Source of the DNA: Lutjanus erythropterus
Taxonomy: Eukaryota; Chordata; Actinopteri; Lutjaniformes; Lutjanidae
Assembly (NCBI GenBank): GCA_020091685.1
Contig: CM034610.1
Location: forward strand, 9,422,746-9,486,745
DNA length: 64,000 bases
Direction: 5' to 3'
The notes beneath the pieces are model-generated. The model ran no database searches. It was not told where the DNA came from and saw only the letters and a list, made by a program, of their open reading frames with translations. The translations under genes were made by a program, and so were the position numbers. Position 1 is the first letter of the stretch. Every line of letters begins with the position of its first letter. Positions 1-12,310 of the stretch are shown one piece after another.

Positions 1-1270
1 TGTTTGATGTTGTTGTTGTTTGCACCACCACACTGAAGACTGTTGTGCAAATCTCACAGGATCAGGAGTTTCCTGAGATGCTCAAACCACCCATCTGACC
101 ATTCCAGATTCAAAGTCCCCTCAATCACACTTCTCACCTATTAATGCTCATGAGTCGGTTCGCTTGTGGCAAGTGAACAAACTGAGTTACTTCCTCTCTT
201 TACTACAAAGTCTGCTGCAGCTATGTTCTCTACCACCCTACCTTGTTCTCATACTGTGTTGTCTGTCTGTTCCTCTGTTGTCTGTTGATGCAGAGTTTCA
301 GAGTGACAGAGACTTAGAAGTGTCAGCACAGTATAATCTGTCAGTCTACTGTTGCACAGCACAAAGGGAGATGGAGGTGCCGCTGCCAGAGGAGCACCGA
401 CTGAGAGTACAGCATGCATAAGAATAAATTACAAGATAACAGATAGCATGGACCAAACCACTGCCAGAAATTTGTGGAGAAGAGGCTGTGATCTTTCAAA
501 ACTTTAAGATGGAGTCAGTAGAATTTGTCTGAGCTGCTCATAAACACATCAGGACATCAAATACAAACTTTTTGAGATGGTGAAAAATCCAGAGCACAGC
601 AAAACAAGAGAAAATACAGAAAAAGTCTAGTCACCACCATACACCTCTAGTGGGTCATAAGTGATGACTGAAAGACATTGTATATTATGAATCTAGACTT
701 TTTTCTTTTTTTTTTAGGAAAATGTTGCAAATTAAACCTTCAAAAACACATTGTTTTGCTTCAGTAGAAAGCACAAGTGCTTTCCCACAATATTGAATGT
801 CCCTACTGTCTCTACCCATTTCTAGGCCCTAAACTGAAGGAGTTGTAGAAACAGATGAAGTTCAAGCACTGAAAGCAGTTGAAATGTCAAAGTATATGTG
901 ATAAATTGACGTGGAAGTTGTCAGTCAAAGTGAAAGAAGTCGTTGACAGTTAAAGTGTCGGCTGACGCGTGGGTGCTAAAAGCAGTTGGAGTAAAATGTT
1001 CATGAACAGAGGAAGCTGTGTGAGTTAGAAAAGCTGAAGATGATTGTTCAAAGTTGAAGGCTCCAGACCTGAAAGTGTTTGCGGTGTCACCTGAAGTGTT
1101 ACATAAAAAGGAGATAAAATTTCCAACACAGTCTCTTAAATCTGCATACAAATAACATGTCACACTTGAACAAGTCCAGTCTTGCATGCAGTCAATACCT
1201 TCTGTGCAGAGCAGATCCATAATCACGTGACGTTCGTCCGTATGTTAACATGGTATTTTCTAGACACACC
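1..1270. other. No gene or recognised repeat
   Basis: AT-rich sequence with many stops in all frames. The two short open frames here show no signal peptide, domain or codon pattern that would support a gene. I do not recognise a repeat family. It could be old decayed repeat or plain intergenic or intronic DNA. Confidence 0.5.
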
Positions 1271-1379
1271 AGGTGAATGATCTGTTGGTATCAGTTCATT
1301 TAGAAAACTGTAATTGGCAAACCCCTCCACATATCGCTGCAACAGCAAATGCAATTTCTAATGTCATTAGTCTGGTGGT

Positions 1380-1732
1380 TCCAAAAGTCCACACCTCCTT
1401 TTCTCATTTCATTGTGCCACTCCTAGAGACTGGAATAAGTCGCAAAAGATGCTAAAACTCCACACCTTCATTCTGTTACCCTCCTTTAATAACTCATTAC
1501 AACTCATTACTTCCGAATTTTCTTCTCTGGTAAACAGTACGTAGATCTCTTTTGTTCTATACTGTATAATTTGTGATGTTTAATTTTGTCTGTTGTTTCT
1601 TGTACTAGCTGTAGCTATGTTTTAATGTCTTGTATGGACTTGTCACTGAATCTTGGCCAGATTGTCATTATAAATAAGAATTTGGTTCTCATTTGACTTA
1701 TCTGGTTAAAAAAAAAAAGGTAAAAAAATAAA
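1380..1732 (+). mobile_element. L2-like LINE, 3' fragment (C-terminus plus 3' tail)
   Basis: One plus-strand frame around 1421-1540 reads PRDWNKSQKMLKL and ends at a stop near 1542. An RDWN-x-LQ-like motif followed by a hydrophobic-basic tail is typical of the reverse-transcriptase C-terminus of L2-type fish LINEs (family knowledge, not searched). The following 3' region, with TTGTATGGACTTGTCAC and then CTTATCTGGTTAAAA, ends in an A-rich tail of GGTAAAAAAATAAA type, as expected for a LINE 3' end. The 5' boundary is unclear and the copy is far too short to be active. Only the last few dozen codons and the 3' UTR remain, a common result of 5' truncation. Confidence 0.65.
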
Positions 1733-1737
1733 CTCAT

Positions 1738-2260
1738 GGTTAACGCTGTGAAAGGTCAGAGTTTGGTTAGGTTTAGGCAACAAAATCACTTGATTACGTT
1801 TAGGAAAGATCGTGGTTTGGGTTAAAATAAGCACATTTACACTTCATAAGTCTTGTGAGTGACGCAAGCACATACCTTTTGTCTTTCATGTGCTCTTTTT
1901 AGGGGTCACCACAGTGGATCATCTGCTCATTGACTGATCGGCATATTTGATTTAGCTGCAACCCCCCCACCCCCCATTTATCTAGGCGATCAATCACTAT
2001 TTTTGTGTCCAGGGTGTCTTAATCAAGGACACTTCAGCATGTGGTCAGGACCTACTCTTCTATCTGCAGTCGACCCTCTCTACCACCTGTGCCACAGCCG
2101 GCCTCGACCCACAACCTCCCCATGTGCATAACGTTATATTACTCAAACCTTTAACAAAATGTTGACTTTTGGTTTCACACGGGACACAACCCCAGCCTGC
2201 TGCGTGAAAGTCCTCGGTTTGTTTGACCCAACTCCTTAATCTGTGTACTTCCTCTCTCTT
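1738..2260 (+). repeat. Teleost dispersed repeat, interrupted
   Basis: The left part carries GGTTAGGTTTAGGCAACAAA and a later GGTTTGGGTTAAAATAA; the right part carries GGTTTCACACGGGACACAA and GTCCTCGGTTTGTTTGACCC. From memory these belong to one widespread fish repeat in that order. Here they are separated by about 220 bp of another repeat, so this looks like one element split by a later insertion. No coding content is seen. Confidence 0.55.
1885..2105 (+). repeat. Dispersed repeat nested in the previous one
   Basis: It runs from GGGGTCACCACAGTGGATCA through a C-rich tract to CGACCCTCTCTACCACCTG and CCACAGCCGG. I recognise this order from memory as a common fish interspersed repeat. It lies between the two halves of the 1738-2260 element, so it inserted later. 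Confidence 0.5.
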
Positions 2261-3555
2261 TATGCTACGTCATCTGACATTTTTTTAATGTGAAGGATTG
2301 ATGTATCACCTGCACAGAAAATTGGCCTTTGGCATTTAGATGACATGCAATTTCAAAGTCTACAGTCATGTCATTTGTATGCAGATTAAAAAGAATGGCT
2401 TGAAATGGCTGTTGAAGAGTAAGACATGAATGCCATGGAAATGTCAGCTGGTGTGTTGGCAGCAGCAGATTGTCAATTGAAGTGTGAGACATTAAAGGAG
2501 TTGAGGAGGAAAAGGTGACGGCAGTTTAATTGTATACTGTAAATTGTTGGCATGTAAGCAATGGCAGAAGTTCAAAGCACATTCTTTAGATTCTTTGTCC
2601 AGAAATGTGGAGAAATCCAGATATTATCAGCCTGTGATTAAATGCACCGGTTTGTTCATTTCAAAGTCTCTGATATGGATATGAGATTTTGTTTCTTACA
2701 ATTTCTCAAGGGTATTTGTTAAATAAAAATGATTTATGTTTCTTTTAAACATCTTCAGACAAATAATACAGCAAATGGCAAAGTTTGGGCAACAACTATT
2801 AAGCATAAAACTATTGATTTAGTGTCTGGCTGAAAGCTCAGGGAACCCCATAAAACATAAAACAAGTAGTGATTTTCCTTTTGGACATGAATCAAATAAA
2901 TTGAGAGTTAAGCATCTGGCCCACACCAAAGGTGGCTGGTGGATTACACTTTGGAGCTGGGCAGCAGTACAGACAAGCCCAGCTTCAATAAATCTAACAA
3001 GTTCACCTCCACACTTCTTCCTTTCTCTGTCCTTCTCTCTCTCAATGCCTGGGGGCAAACTCTGTCCTACACCTCCACACCTGAAGACATGTGGACAAAA
3101 CGCCCTCTAAGAGAAAGCTGTGGACATCCATCACAGAGTTTTCTGGTCAAAATAAGCAATAATGTTCCCATCAATCACATATAGTCTTGCTTTCATCTGC
3201 CTCAGACTCTCATCAAGCTAAAAATGGACCTGTCATAAAGTAATTGTTACACAGCACATTTGAATTATTGATTTCACACCCATATGAAATATTAAGTATC
3301 AATTAAAATACATTGTTATTAATTTTCCCTTGAGCTATTAAAACTATTGAAAGAATGAAGTGATCTTTCCAAGGACATGAAACAAGCATGAGGAGTGGTG
3401 CAGTAACTTTCCAGCAGTCAGTATCCTGTTGCTTGCACTCCATAGACACGAGCGAACATCCTGGTCATTGGCCAAAACAGTGACATGACAAACATGAGAC
3501 TGAACATGATTTGACATGAACAAGCTCACAATATTAATTTATATTTTCTGCATTT
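2261..3555. other. No gene or recognised repeat
   Basis: Several overlapping short open frames around 2.82-3.18 kb occur on both strands, which is a sign of chance openness rather than a gene. No repeat family was recognised. Confidence 0.45.
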
Positions 3556-3559
3556 TGCA

Positions 3560-3975
3560 ATCAATGTAGCAATGCCTGCAAGCTAGTTCAGACAGACAAC
3601 TCGAGCTGCGCCGCCAATCACACGTGACATAGCTCACTCTCGATAGTACATACCAAACACACCCTCCCAATCTGGCGGTCTATTTAAACTGTTAAACCTC
3701 CCATATCCCCCCTCTGCCTGCATGCATTTCTGCCCTGCACTAGTGTCGCTTCCTGCTCTTTTAACCCCACCACCACCCCAGCATCCACCTGTAGGCTCAG
3801 ACAGGGGGCTTTCAAGAATTTGCTCATCACTCCCCTCATATCTCTATGTAACTGAACCTGCGGGGAGAGATGAAGTCGGCGCCAAACTCAAGTCATGTTC
3901 TGTTGCTGAATAAACATTCGAAAACATGAGTTGTCTGACTGAACTGTTTTCCTGGTAATGCTTGAGCATTTGACT
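3560..3975 (+). mobile_element. LTR-like block (possible solo LTR)
   Basis: A relatively C-rich block carries a TATA-like TATTTAAAC at 3682-3690 and a polyadenylation signal AATAAA at 3909-3914. The AATAAA is followed by a GT-rich stretch (TGAGTTGTCTGACTGAACTG), which is the promoter-then-poly(A) order expected in an LTR. There is no adjacent gag or pol coding and I could not fix the TG/CA ends or a target-site duplication. It could also be a non-LTR repeat or a retroposed 3' end. The open frame at 3722-3913 is proline-rich and not a known protein. Confidence 0.4.
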
Positions 3976-4154
3976 AATACGTGGAATAATCATTACCACC
4001 GAATCAGGTTCTTATGGAAACACTACTCCAGGAAATAGGACAGACCTGCCTTAGATACACAGAGGATATTTCTTGTCTGTTCAGCTTTGGCTCAGATATT
4101 AGCCATGTTGTGATAGCAAGATTCAATGCCAATATTGCATGGAGTTCAGTGACT

Positions 4155-4310
4155 ATAATCTGACAACAACAACAGTAGCCCAGAATGGACAAACCAAACA
4201 CTGGCTCTAGATATGGCCCTTCAGGTTTTTCACTGGTTTCCCAGTCACTGTAGGTTCTCCTGCACGTTTGGAAGGGGAGGGGGAGGCGAAGTGTTTGCAG
4301 CCTTAAAGCT
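4155..4310 (+). repeat. Dispersed repeat family A, partial copy 1
   Basis: GTAGCCCAGAATGGACAAAC, CACTGGCTCTAGATATGGCC and CACGTTTGGAAGGGGAGGG match, in order, the internal part of the longer copy at 8461-8812. This is a frequent teleost non-autonomous element. Only its internal third is present here. Confidence 0.7.
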
Positions 4311-6100
4311 CAGTAACTCTTTGTCATTGATAATTAGATGTTAGTTTGTCAACGTGTTGCAATACATTGTAAACAGAGGCTTGACTGCATCCCTGTTGCT
4401 ATGGTTACTCATTCAAGCACATTTTCATTGGAACTAGTAGGAATCAGCAAACACCCTGCAGTCAATAAGAATCAAGACTTCACCTGGACCATGGTATAAT
4501 CCATGCTTCAAATGTTTTTAGGTAATTTATCACAGAGGCATTTTTTTAAGAACTGTTACACGGTTGAGTTAATTTATTTCGACACAGCAGCTCCAGAAAA
4601 GATCTGTGCAACCCCACGCATTTTAGTGACATTACTGCTTAATCCTTCTTCCTGGCTTCTGCTGTTTATTGATCAAAGTGACAACGCTGATTGAGTAACT
4701 GATAAAAAACAAGGGGGATGGCTGAACACAGTGACAGATTGGGGTTTACAGAGTGATTAGCAACAGGGTGTCTGAGTAAGATAAAGACAGAGCGGTTGGG
4801 GAAATGAGGTTGATGAGACAGTGGACGTATAGCATTTCAGTCAGGGATGTATAGGAAGGCTGTCAAGACCAGAGCCCCTGTAGTGTCTGAAAGGGGCAGG
4901 TGGGAATATAGGATTCTCTAAAATGCGTGCATACACCTTCAATATTCACCCCAATTACCCGGCCCTTTGAACTACCACTTAATACACTGAACCACACGCT
5001 GTTTATGAAACAGTCCACTATGAATGTCAATACATGAACCTCATTTGAAGTGGAATGAGGCTGCACCGTGTTGCCGTATCAAAGCCCCGCTGCACAGAGC
5101 ACCAGAGCTCATTTGGCCTCTGCTTTTGCTCAGCGTGACCTGGGGATGTAACACTTATTAGACCAGACTTTGTTAAGTCCAAAAAGCCAATACGCTGTTA
5201 ACACTGAGCCAGCCAATGCATTTATCCTCGTCTACATCTACTAATACGCTCTCCGGTACAATTTTTGTCATGTTTCTCATGCCACACACTTTGGAAAGTA
5301 TAAACACAGCAGCTGCTGTTGCTACAGATCACTACACATCTAATATGAAGTGCTTGCAGGGAGCAAGGCACAGAACCAGAGAGATCCAGAGTACTTTATG
5401 GCTCTAACCAGGGTTTTCTGTGCAAACTGATGGACAATAGTAGAGACGTGACATGATTGTTATGGTTTTTGAAGACTGATTGGATGTGATGTTTTCCCGC
5501 AGTGTTTTCATGTATACACAAGCCCTGACGTGCCATTGAAATCACACAAAAAGGAAGTGGAAAAACACAGCACAAAGTCACAAAGCATTCATCCAGCCAG
5601 AGCAGAAGATGCACACAACGATAATATAATGCTGGATGGCAAATGCAGTGGTAACAATGGTAACCATAACACAGAGAGCCGATGTAAACTTCCCATGAGC
5701 TTCAGTAGTGCAATGTGGGAGAAATATGACCATGTATGGACGAAGCTTCACAGTTCAGCTGTTCTCATATACACTGTTGTAAATTCATTTTATGTATATT
5801 ATAGGGAATTTGCAAAAAGTCAAATGTATGTATGGTTACAGAAAATAACAAGAATGACTTTTTTTCATTAGCATCGCTGGTATATTACTGACCTAAATGG
5901 GAGAAATGCTTTCAATACATCTCTCAGTTGTTTTAAGATGTAGTATAATCCTTAAAATTTCGGTCTTAGTGGCTTTGGTGATTCATGAAACAGGCAAACT
6001 GACAAAGGTTATCAGTCAAAAATATACATAAATTCATCACTAATAATGCTCTCATTCGATTAATTGAAATGGAGAATAAAGAGAAATACACAGCTCATTA
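4311..6100. other. No gene or recognised repeat
   Basis: No convincing coding frame was found. The 113-codon plus-strand frame at 5530-5871 and the 72-codon minus-strand frame at 5396-5614 show no domain or compositional support. No repeat was identified. Confidence 0.45.
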
Positions 6101-6104
6101 CTAA

Positions 6105-6675
6105 CTTTAAAAGTAGACTCTGCAACATTGTTTAAATTCACCATTCACCAAGTTAGCCCCTCCTCTCCAGCTCAGTGAGAGAGACAGAGGGCATGTCCAA
6201 CTTCACTCTGCTATTTAAACACTGCATAATCTGGACACAAAGTAATTTTAGGTAGTTTTTAGTCCCTTAAGTAATCATAGGTGTGCTTTGGACGTAATGT
6301 GAATTAAACCAATCAGAATCTCGTCTCCTATTCCCGTTAAGAGCCAGGTATGCCTGCCTCTGGCGCAATTCTACTTAAATGGCAGATCTGGCAACTTGAA
6401 GGGGTGAACGAGGATGCTGGAAAGACCCACTTGTAGTGATACGCAGAAGATAGTTAAAACTGCACGCGCTGTGGTTCACGAGTCGGGCCGGGTCACAAAA
6501 ATTGACACTCAGATTAGTAGCAGGTGAGCTGCCGTTGGATGAAATAGGCTGAAGCATCTCCCTACAGCAGCACAGCAGCATGACTACTGTGACATTGCTA
6601 TGTGCCCAGAAGGAAACAGGGGAGATTAATTTTTTCAGACAGCAGGAAAATGTTGCATATATTATACCTTTAAAG
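6105..6675 (+). mobile_element. MITE-like element with terminal inverted repeats
   Basis: The left end reads CTTTAAAAGTA then GCAACATTG (6105-6129). The right end read backwards gives CTTTAAAGGTA then GCAACATTT (about 6648-6675). The two ends form an imperfect inverted repeat with two matched blocks spaced almost equally. The 571-bp interior has no transposase, so it would be non-autonomous. The minus-strand frame at 6375-6683 lies inside it and is not a gene. Confidence 0.6.
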
Positions 6676-7935
6676 TGCAACACAAGTTAGTCTTATTATG
6701 CAACTGCAATGCAATTTTCAGCACTTGTCTCTGTGAGAGCTGAATTATATTCCCAAATGGAAGCGTACACAGATGGCTGCCGGCAACAGGGATGCCTAGA
6801 TGCCTAAAGGAGTCCACTTGGAAGTTCCAAACGTGCATTAGATCATGTAGTGGCCGTGGGGACAAATCCATGGTCTGCAGATGGGTCAGTGTGGTCACAA
6901 GAAACTGTGGGTACACAGATACCCACACAGAACCTACAAGTACACCTTCTGACCTGACCTTCAAAATACCTGTCTGATATATCTTTCCATTATGAGCACA
7001 GTGAGTGTGTCCAGGGTGAACAGCCTATACATTTACTGAAAGGCCACAATCACGCACCACAATACCTGTTGCGTGAGTTCCACCTCATTTGCAGGCACAG
7101 CTTTTGTCCGACTGATCACAGCAGATATCATGAGTGGAGTATTCAACTGGTTAGCTTTTGTTGGACTGTCAGCACCCAATTCATCTGTCACCCAAAGGTC
7201 AACAATGGCTAAGAGAGGCCATTCATATGAGGAAAAGAAGCTTAATTTATCTGAAGCCGGCACATTTTACTAACGTTTTATCTTCATTTTAGTTGGATTA
7301 CATGGCTTCGGTATAGTTTGCTAGCGCTTACATACAGAGTTATCTGTAATTATTCAGATTCGTCATGACCTTATACATCCCTGTGCAGCAACACTGGCAT
7401 TAGTGCTTGGTAATTACTGCAGGATGCAGCTTGTGGGACAGACAAAAAGTATTGTGTGGGAACCCAGTGAGCATTAAAACAGTAGTCCTAAATTACCTCA
7501 CCTTTGCGATGGAGTGTGGGACTGTGGGAGAAATTGCTTTTTGTAGCAGTGTCCCACAGCTGCACATCCACTTATGTTTTTTGGAACTTTTCTGAGAAAC
7601 CGAATCAGCACACTGTTAAGTTTGTAAATGGTTTTATACTGAACAAACAATACAAAAACTCGTTACAATAAGCTTTCTTAAAGAAAAATGAAGTAAATTA
7701 GATTCCGTCGTGCTGTTTGAGTCTGGGCACAGGACCTCACTGACACATCAGTGTTCTGCCTGTACAAGCAGGAGCATTGCAGGGAATAACTAAACCATCC
7801 CTGGATGTCATGCTTCAGCAGCTACATCACCACATGCTTCCCCCATTGCTTGTAGAAGAGATACACATGGGGACTGCATTCATGTCAAAAAACGATGGCA
7901 ACAATCAAGAATGCACACACTGCCTAGGGCAGAAA
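6676..7935. other. Unrecognised; part may be conserved non-coding
   Basis: No gene was seen. The part at about 7040-7300 is less repetitive and holds an AACAATGG SOX-type site near 7201 and short inverted motifs. Two opposite open frames overlap there, which argues against coding. The rest shows nothing specific. Confidence 0.35.
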
Positions 7936-8355
7936 CAGGGTTGGGAAGATTACTTTAAAAATGTATTCTGATACAGTTACTACTTACCAGTTAAAAATAT
8001 CGCCAGTAACATAATCCAAGTATCACAATATTTAAGTAATTTCATTATTTTCCAGTTTACTTTTCAGTACCAAATATGGCGAATCTGTTTTGCCTAAATA
8101 TATTGTTTTCTGTTTGTTGTTTACCAGCATTCAAGCATCAAGTAAACTGACATAAACTTACTCTAGGGCTTTTACCCACACGCCATCTTGGTTACCACCA
8201 TCACCAGTTTAAGTCTCAAAATATTAGCAGTTTGTATCTGTAGCTAATGTTAGCAGCTGGTCTTTTTTCTGCAACTGCAATGGAATACGGTTACCTTTTT
8301 TTAGTATCCCAGTTACATAATTCTTTTACATGTAATCCAGTATTTCCCAAACTTG
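7936..8355 (+). repeat. Dispersed repeat family C, copy 1
   Basis: It starts with CAGGGTTGGGAAGATTACTT and ends near GTAATCCAGTATTTCCCAAA. The ends are imperfect inverted repeats (GGTTGGGAAG...GATTAC against the reversed right end). The interior is rich in TTAC/GTAA words, as in the fish element of this type. A second, shorter copy lies at 19972-20064. Confidence 0.6.
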
Positions 8356-8460
8356 GTCAGAAGAAACATGAGCACAATATCTGCATTGTGGAAACGGCAC
8401 CACCTGCTGAAAAAACTGCACAATTGTTTTCTCAAAACTATATATGGAAGACTCTATTGT

Positions 8461-8812
8461 TAAAGGTCCATTGTGTTAGATTTAGGGGGATCTAGTGACG
8501 CAATATGGCGGCAATGGAACATAATATTCATAAGTTTGTTTTCGTTAGTTAATCACCATAAAAATCACTATAAAATATGAATCATTATGTTTTCATCGTC
8601 TTAGAATGAGCTTGTTAGCGTGCAGGTCCTCTTTCACTGCAATATGTCTACAGTAGTTTAGAATGGATAACCCAACTAGATACTAGATACGGCCTTTCAC
8701 ATTTTTCACGAGTGTCGTGTCCACCATTGTATCTCCTACACACTTGCGAGGGGAAGGTGAGGCGAGCAGTATTCTGCTGGTTTTAATCCACAACCACACC
8801 ACCATACAGTCT
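8461..8812 (+). repeat. Dispersed repeat family A, longest copy
   Basis: It starts at AAAGGTCCATTGTGTTAGAT and runs through TTTAGAATGGATAACCCAAC and CACTTGCGAGGGGAAGGTGA before breaking off in ACCACACCACCA. It is a well-known kind of teleost interspersed repeat (from memory). Related pieces in this window are at 4155-4310, 19345-19425 (inverted) and 61868-61892. It has no coding capacity. Confidence 0.75.
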
Positions 8813-11200
8813 TATTTGCTGTTGGGTTGTTTTTATACTGGTTTTGCTGTGCAATGAGGCTGGTTTTGTCAAGTTAGGTTGAACAAAAAAAAGCAGTCCA
8901 TCAAGTGTCCTGTAAAACTGTAGATACATCTTAGTCAATAAACTTAAGATGTGTTTATACTTCTTCACTCAGCTACCTGTTTCCCCCTGCTCACATTCTT
9001 ATCTAGGATAATCATCTCTTGGCTTTAGGTCTGGACCAGACACACACACATTTAGCTCTTGGTAACAAATGCTGAACTATTTCTTTAATAGCCTTCTGAC
9101 AGATCTAGCTGACACGACACATATAAATATATTTAAATTCCAGTGAAAAGTTCAAACTAATCTAGAGTGTATCAGTAAGTTAGTTGCAAGATGTGAGAAC
9201 TGCCCTCATTTAAGTCTCAGAACAGGATGGCGATGACAAACCCTGCTGTTTTCGAGCAAAATATGCCAGATGTGTGATGCAAAAATTCACAGTATTTGAT
9301 GTAACCTACATAAGCAAAGCCTCATTCACAGGAATCTGTGTCAGTATCATATTTAATAAATAAAATTGCAGGGAAAGATGAAAACAGACTGTGTACTCTT
9401 GTGAATCACTGACTACCTAACATCTGTTACATCACAACAAAGTCGACATAATACATTTTCCATCCAAAGCAGTCTGCCACCTCTATCCATTCAGAATTAA
9501 CGACTTTCATTAAGTCTCCCTCTGAAACACCAGTTTTAAATCCAGCATGAGCACAAATTATCAGAGTGAAATGTCTTGTTTAATGCCTTAAAGATTCAAA
9601 GTAACACTAAATCCTCAATTTTGAGTAAGTGAGTTACATGTGCAGTCTCTGTAATACAGTATACATTTTTATATCAATGGTACATAATGACACCAGGAAG
9701 ATGCAAATTTGCACACTGTGTAATCTGGCAACATATGATTTTTCAAGCAGGCTTTAGCTACTCCCCACTGAAAGTAGATGGTAATACTGTTAGAGTGGGC
9801 AGCATGGAGTGTAGTAAAGTTGAGAGCATGCAACTCAGAACAGTAATGGTAGAAATACAATAGAAGTAGAAATACTACTACCACTAGAAGCTAGTAGTTT
9901 AGAGTGTTAATCAGTGAGATGACCCAGTATGAGCAACGAGGACACAGCCCCGAGTTTAATGCCAAGTTTTAAAGGCATGCGTTGAACTAATGTTGAATTT
10001 GTGAAGGGGGTGTGTTCAAACTAAAATGAGGTGTTAAGTTTTAATTTAAACTTCTTTTTTTCATTTTCTTTTTTTGAAACATCCACCACATAGGCCGAAG
10101 AGAAACTGGAACATCCAGGTTCTTTTGCAAAAACAAGAACACCTCATTCAAAGTCCCATTGACAAATCTAACAATACTAATAACTAAATCCAGCCTTCGA
10201 CTGAAAATGTATGTCATGTAGTTCATATAGATTAGGACAGTCCTTTTTTGTAAGATGATCTAAATAATTGTTGTTAATTCTGTTTTTTTTATCAGCCTTC
10301 CACAAACACTATTTCCTTCATGTCCTTGCCTTCACAGGCTAATAGATATGGCTCGACGATGGAGAAGAGTGCATGGGCGAATCGAGTTTCTGTGGTTAGC
10401 TGTCTGATATAAGAGGTTTAAGGCAGCAGGGATTACAGTTACAGGTACAAAAAAATGAAAGAAATTTGAGAAAAAAAGCTTTGGTGGCTCATGTATGTAT
10501 GTGATAGTGTATGTATGAATGATGTCAGTACCTGTGCTGCCACACTTGTAAATTTGACTTGTATTGTACTTGTACTGTACTTAATTGTACTTTTCCTTTG
10601 CTCATAAAGGAATTGCTGTTTAACTTTATTAATATTAATTTTCTAGTTCTAATTGCAGCACTGTAGTGGATGTTGATTTGTTGTTTCATTTTCTCAGAAA
10701 GCCCAATGAAAAAAAACTCTATCACAGATTGCATTAACTCAGGGTTCTATTATAGTCCTGAACAGACACACACATGGGCAGCTGCGGACCCAACAAACAC
10801 TTATTAGTGCTTCTAGTTAATTCTATTAGTTTATCCTACCTTCTGCTTGGAGGACGTGCTCCACACATGCACTGTAGATTGCATGGAAAGGTCTGCAGAC
10901 GAGTCTGCGTAGTCAGAACACATGGGGGGTACTCAGATTTCTGTGCACATCTTACACGTACACACACTGATGATGAAATTTACATCACACGGGCCCTAAC
11001 GGACCCTCACACACTCGCAGACATGGAAAGTGTACGACCAGCTTAACAGAGTCTAGCGAAACAAAGGTTAGACAGGAAGTGGTAGTTTGATTTGGGGGGA
11101 ATTTTACTACTTTTGTTGTTTTTTATGTAACCCCTTCTTTCCCTTAGTGTCTATAATTTACACTGAGGTCACACTCACAAAGATTAAACAGGTCCTAGGT
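8813..11200. other. No gene or recognised repeat
   Basis: Unrecognised AT-rich DNA. The minus-strand frame at 9669-9884 and plus-strand frame at 10774-11046 lack support. Short poly-T and poly-A tracts only. Confidence 0.45.
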
Positions 11201-11890
11201 TCTCAGCTAAAGTTGGTGAATTCGCTGTTTTTTTTTTCCCTACTGCTTTAAATAAAAGGAAAAAGGAAAATATTTAGCGCGGTGCCTCCACTGAAAACTT
11301 ACTATGCTATGTAAGCACTAGCAAAAATACATAAGCTCTCAGAAATACAGTTTACTCCAAAAGAATGTTAAACAACCATAGGTAAAGGTAAAACACAAAA
11401 CATTTATTTATTAACCCCCTTTTTTAGTTCGTTGGATTTCAACTCTTTTTACCCTTTGTTTTAACTCATATCAATGAAATGAAAGTTTTTAATTTGAACT
11501 CAATCTCAGCCGTTTTTAATGAAAAGCAACCCTTATGAAATTAGTTTCTTTTTAACTTATTTATAAACCAAATCAAATTATGGTGGTATTTTTAATAAAC
11601 CAATCACTTATGAAATATTTACCTAGGTGTGTTTTTTTATCTTTTAACTGTATTCACGTATGAGATGCTCACTCAAGAACCCAAATGCATAGAAATATCA
11701 GAACAGTGCTTTTGTGTACTCAAACACAGTAACCAGTACTCACGCCTATACCCACAAGTATTTTTTTTTCACAGTCCACCTAAATGATAATGGTACCAGT
11801 AAAGCCAGTAAAGCGCTTGGTTAATCTTCCTAACCGTTGGGGCCCATTTGAAGAGTTGGTGCACATGAAGTTTTGTCCAGTGAAAAGAAC
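11200..11890. other. AT-rich flank of CpG block, possibly one larger element with it
   Basis: This stretch is low in CpG and has several poly-T runs. It continues without a break into the CpG-dense block. I cannot tell whether it is a leader or intron of a minus-strand transcript, or the AT-rich part of one transposable element that includes the CpG-rich part. Confidence 0.3.
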
Positions 11891-12310
11891 TTAACCTTTT
11901 GAAACCGGGACAGTTCACACAGTCTGCTTTAACACAGTCCGGTGCCTGTATCCTTCACTCGGTTCCGTTCCAACGGCAATTACTCACGCGACCTCGCGTT
12001 GTTGAAGCAATATGGCGGTGCAGCCAGCCAGGTCGTAGCGCGATGTCCAGACAGCTCCCGCCGAGTCCCGTAGCTCCGGCCACCTGCGACACGTCCTCGT
12101 TCTCTGCCGTCCGATCCGTCCTCACGCGCGCACGAATGTCTGCGCAGACTTCCTCGTGTCCGCTCTGTGAAGCAGGCTAGCCCTCTGCCACTAAGCTAAC
12201 TCACAGCACGAGCTAGTAGCGGAGTCCATGCTAGCGCGGCTCGTAAAACTTCACCGTCGTGCAAAACTGCTCACACTCGACTGAGATACGTGAAAAGATT
12301 ACTGTGGCCG
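11890..12310 (-). promoter_or_regulatory. CpG-dense block, candidate promoter / first exon
   Basis: By hand count there are about 37 CpG dinucleotides in 11941-12300, with GC near 55-68% per line, against an AT-rich, CpG-poor background. In vertebrates such density marks unmethylated promoters or young CpG-rich mobile elements. A YY1-type site lies at 12008-12018 (CAATATGGCGG; on the minus strand CCGCCATATTG). Just downstream on the minus strand is GTGAGTAA (plus-strand 11980-11987), an almost ideal splice donor. A non-coding first exon transcribed leftwards would fit this layout. The plus-strand open frame at 11899-12180 has no recognisable domain, and the ATG inside the YY1 site runs into a stop after eight codons. 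The alternative is the CpG-rich leader of a retroelement. Confidence 0.5.

Noticed and set aside
11899..12180. 93-codon frame in the CpG-dense block as a first coding exon
   Set aside because: CpG-rich DNA is poor in stop codons, so open frames are expected. The residues show no known motif. The splice-donor-like site is on the other strand.
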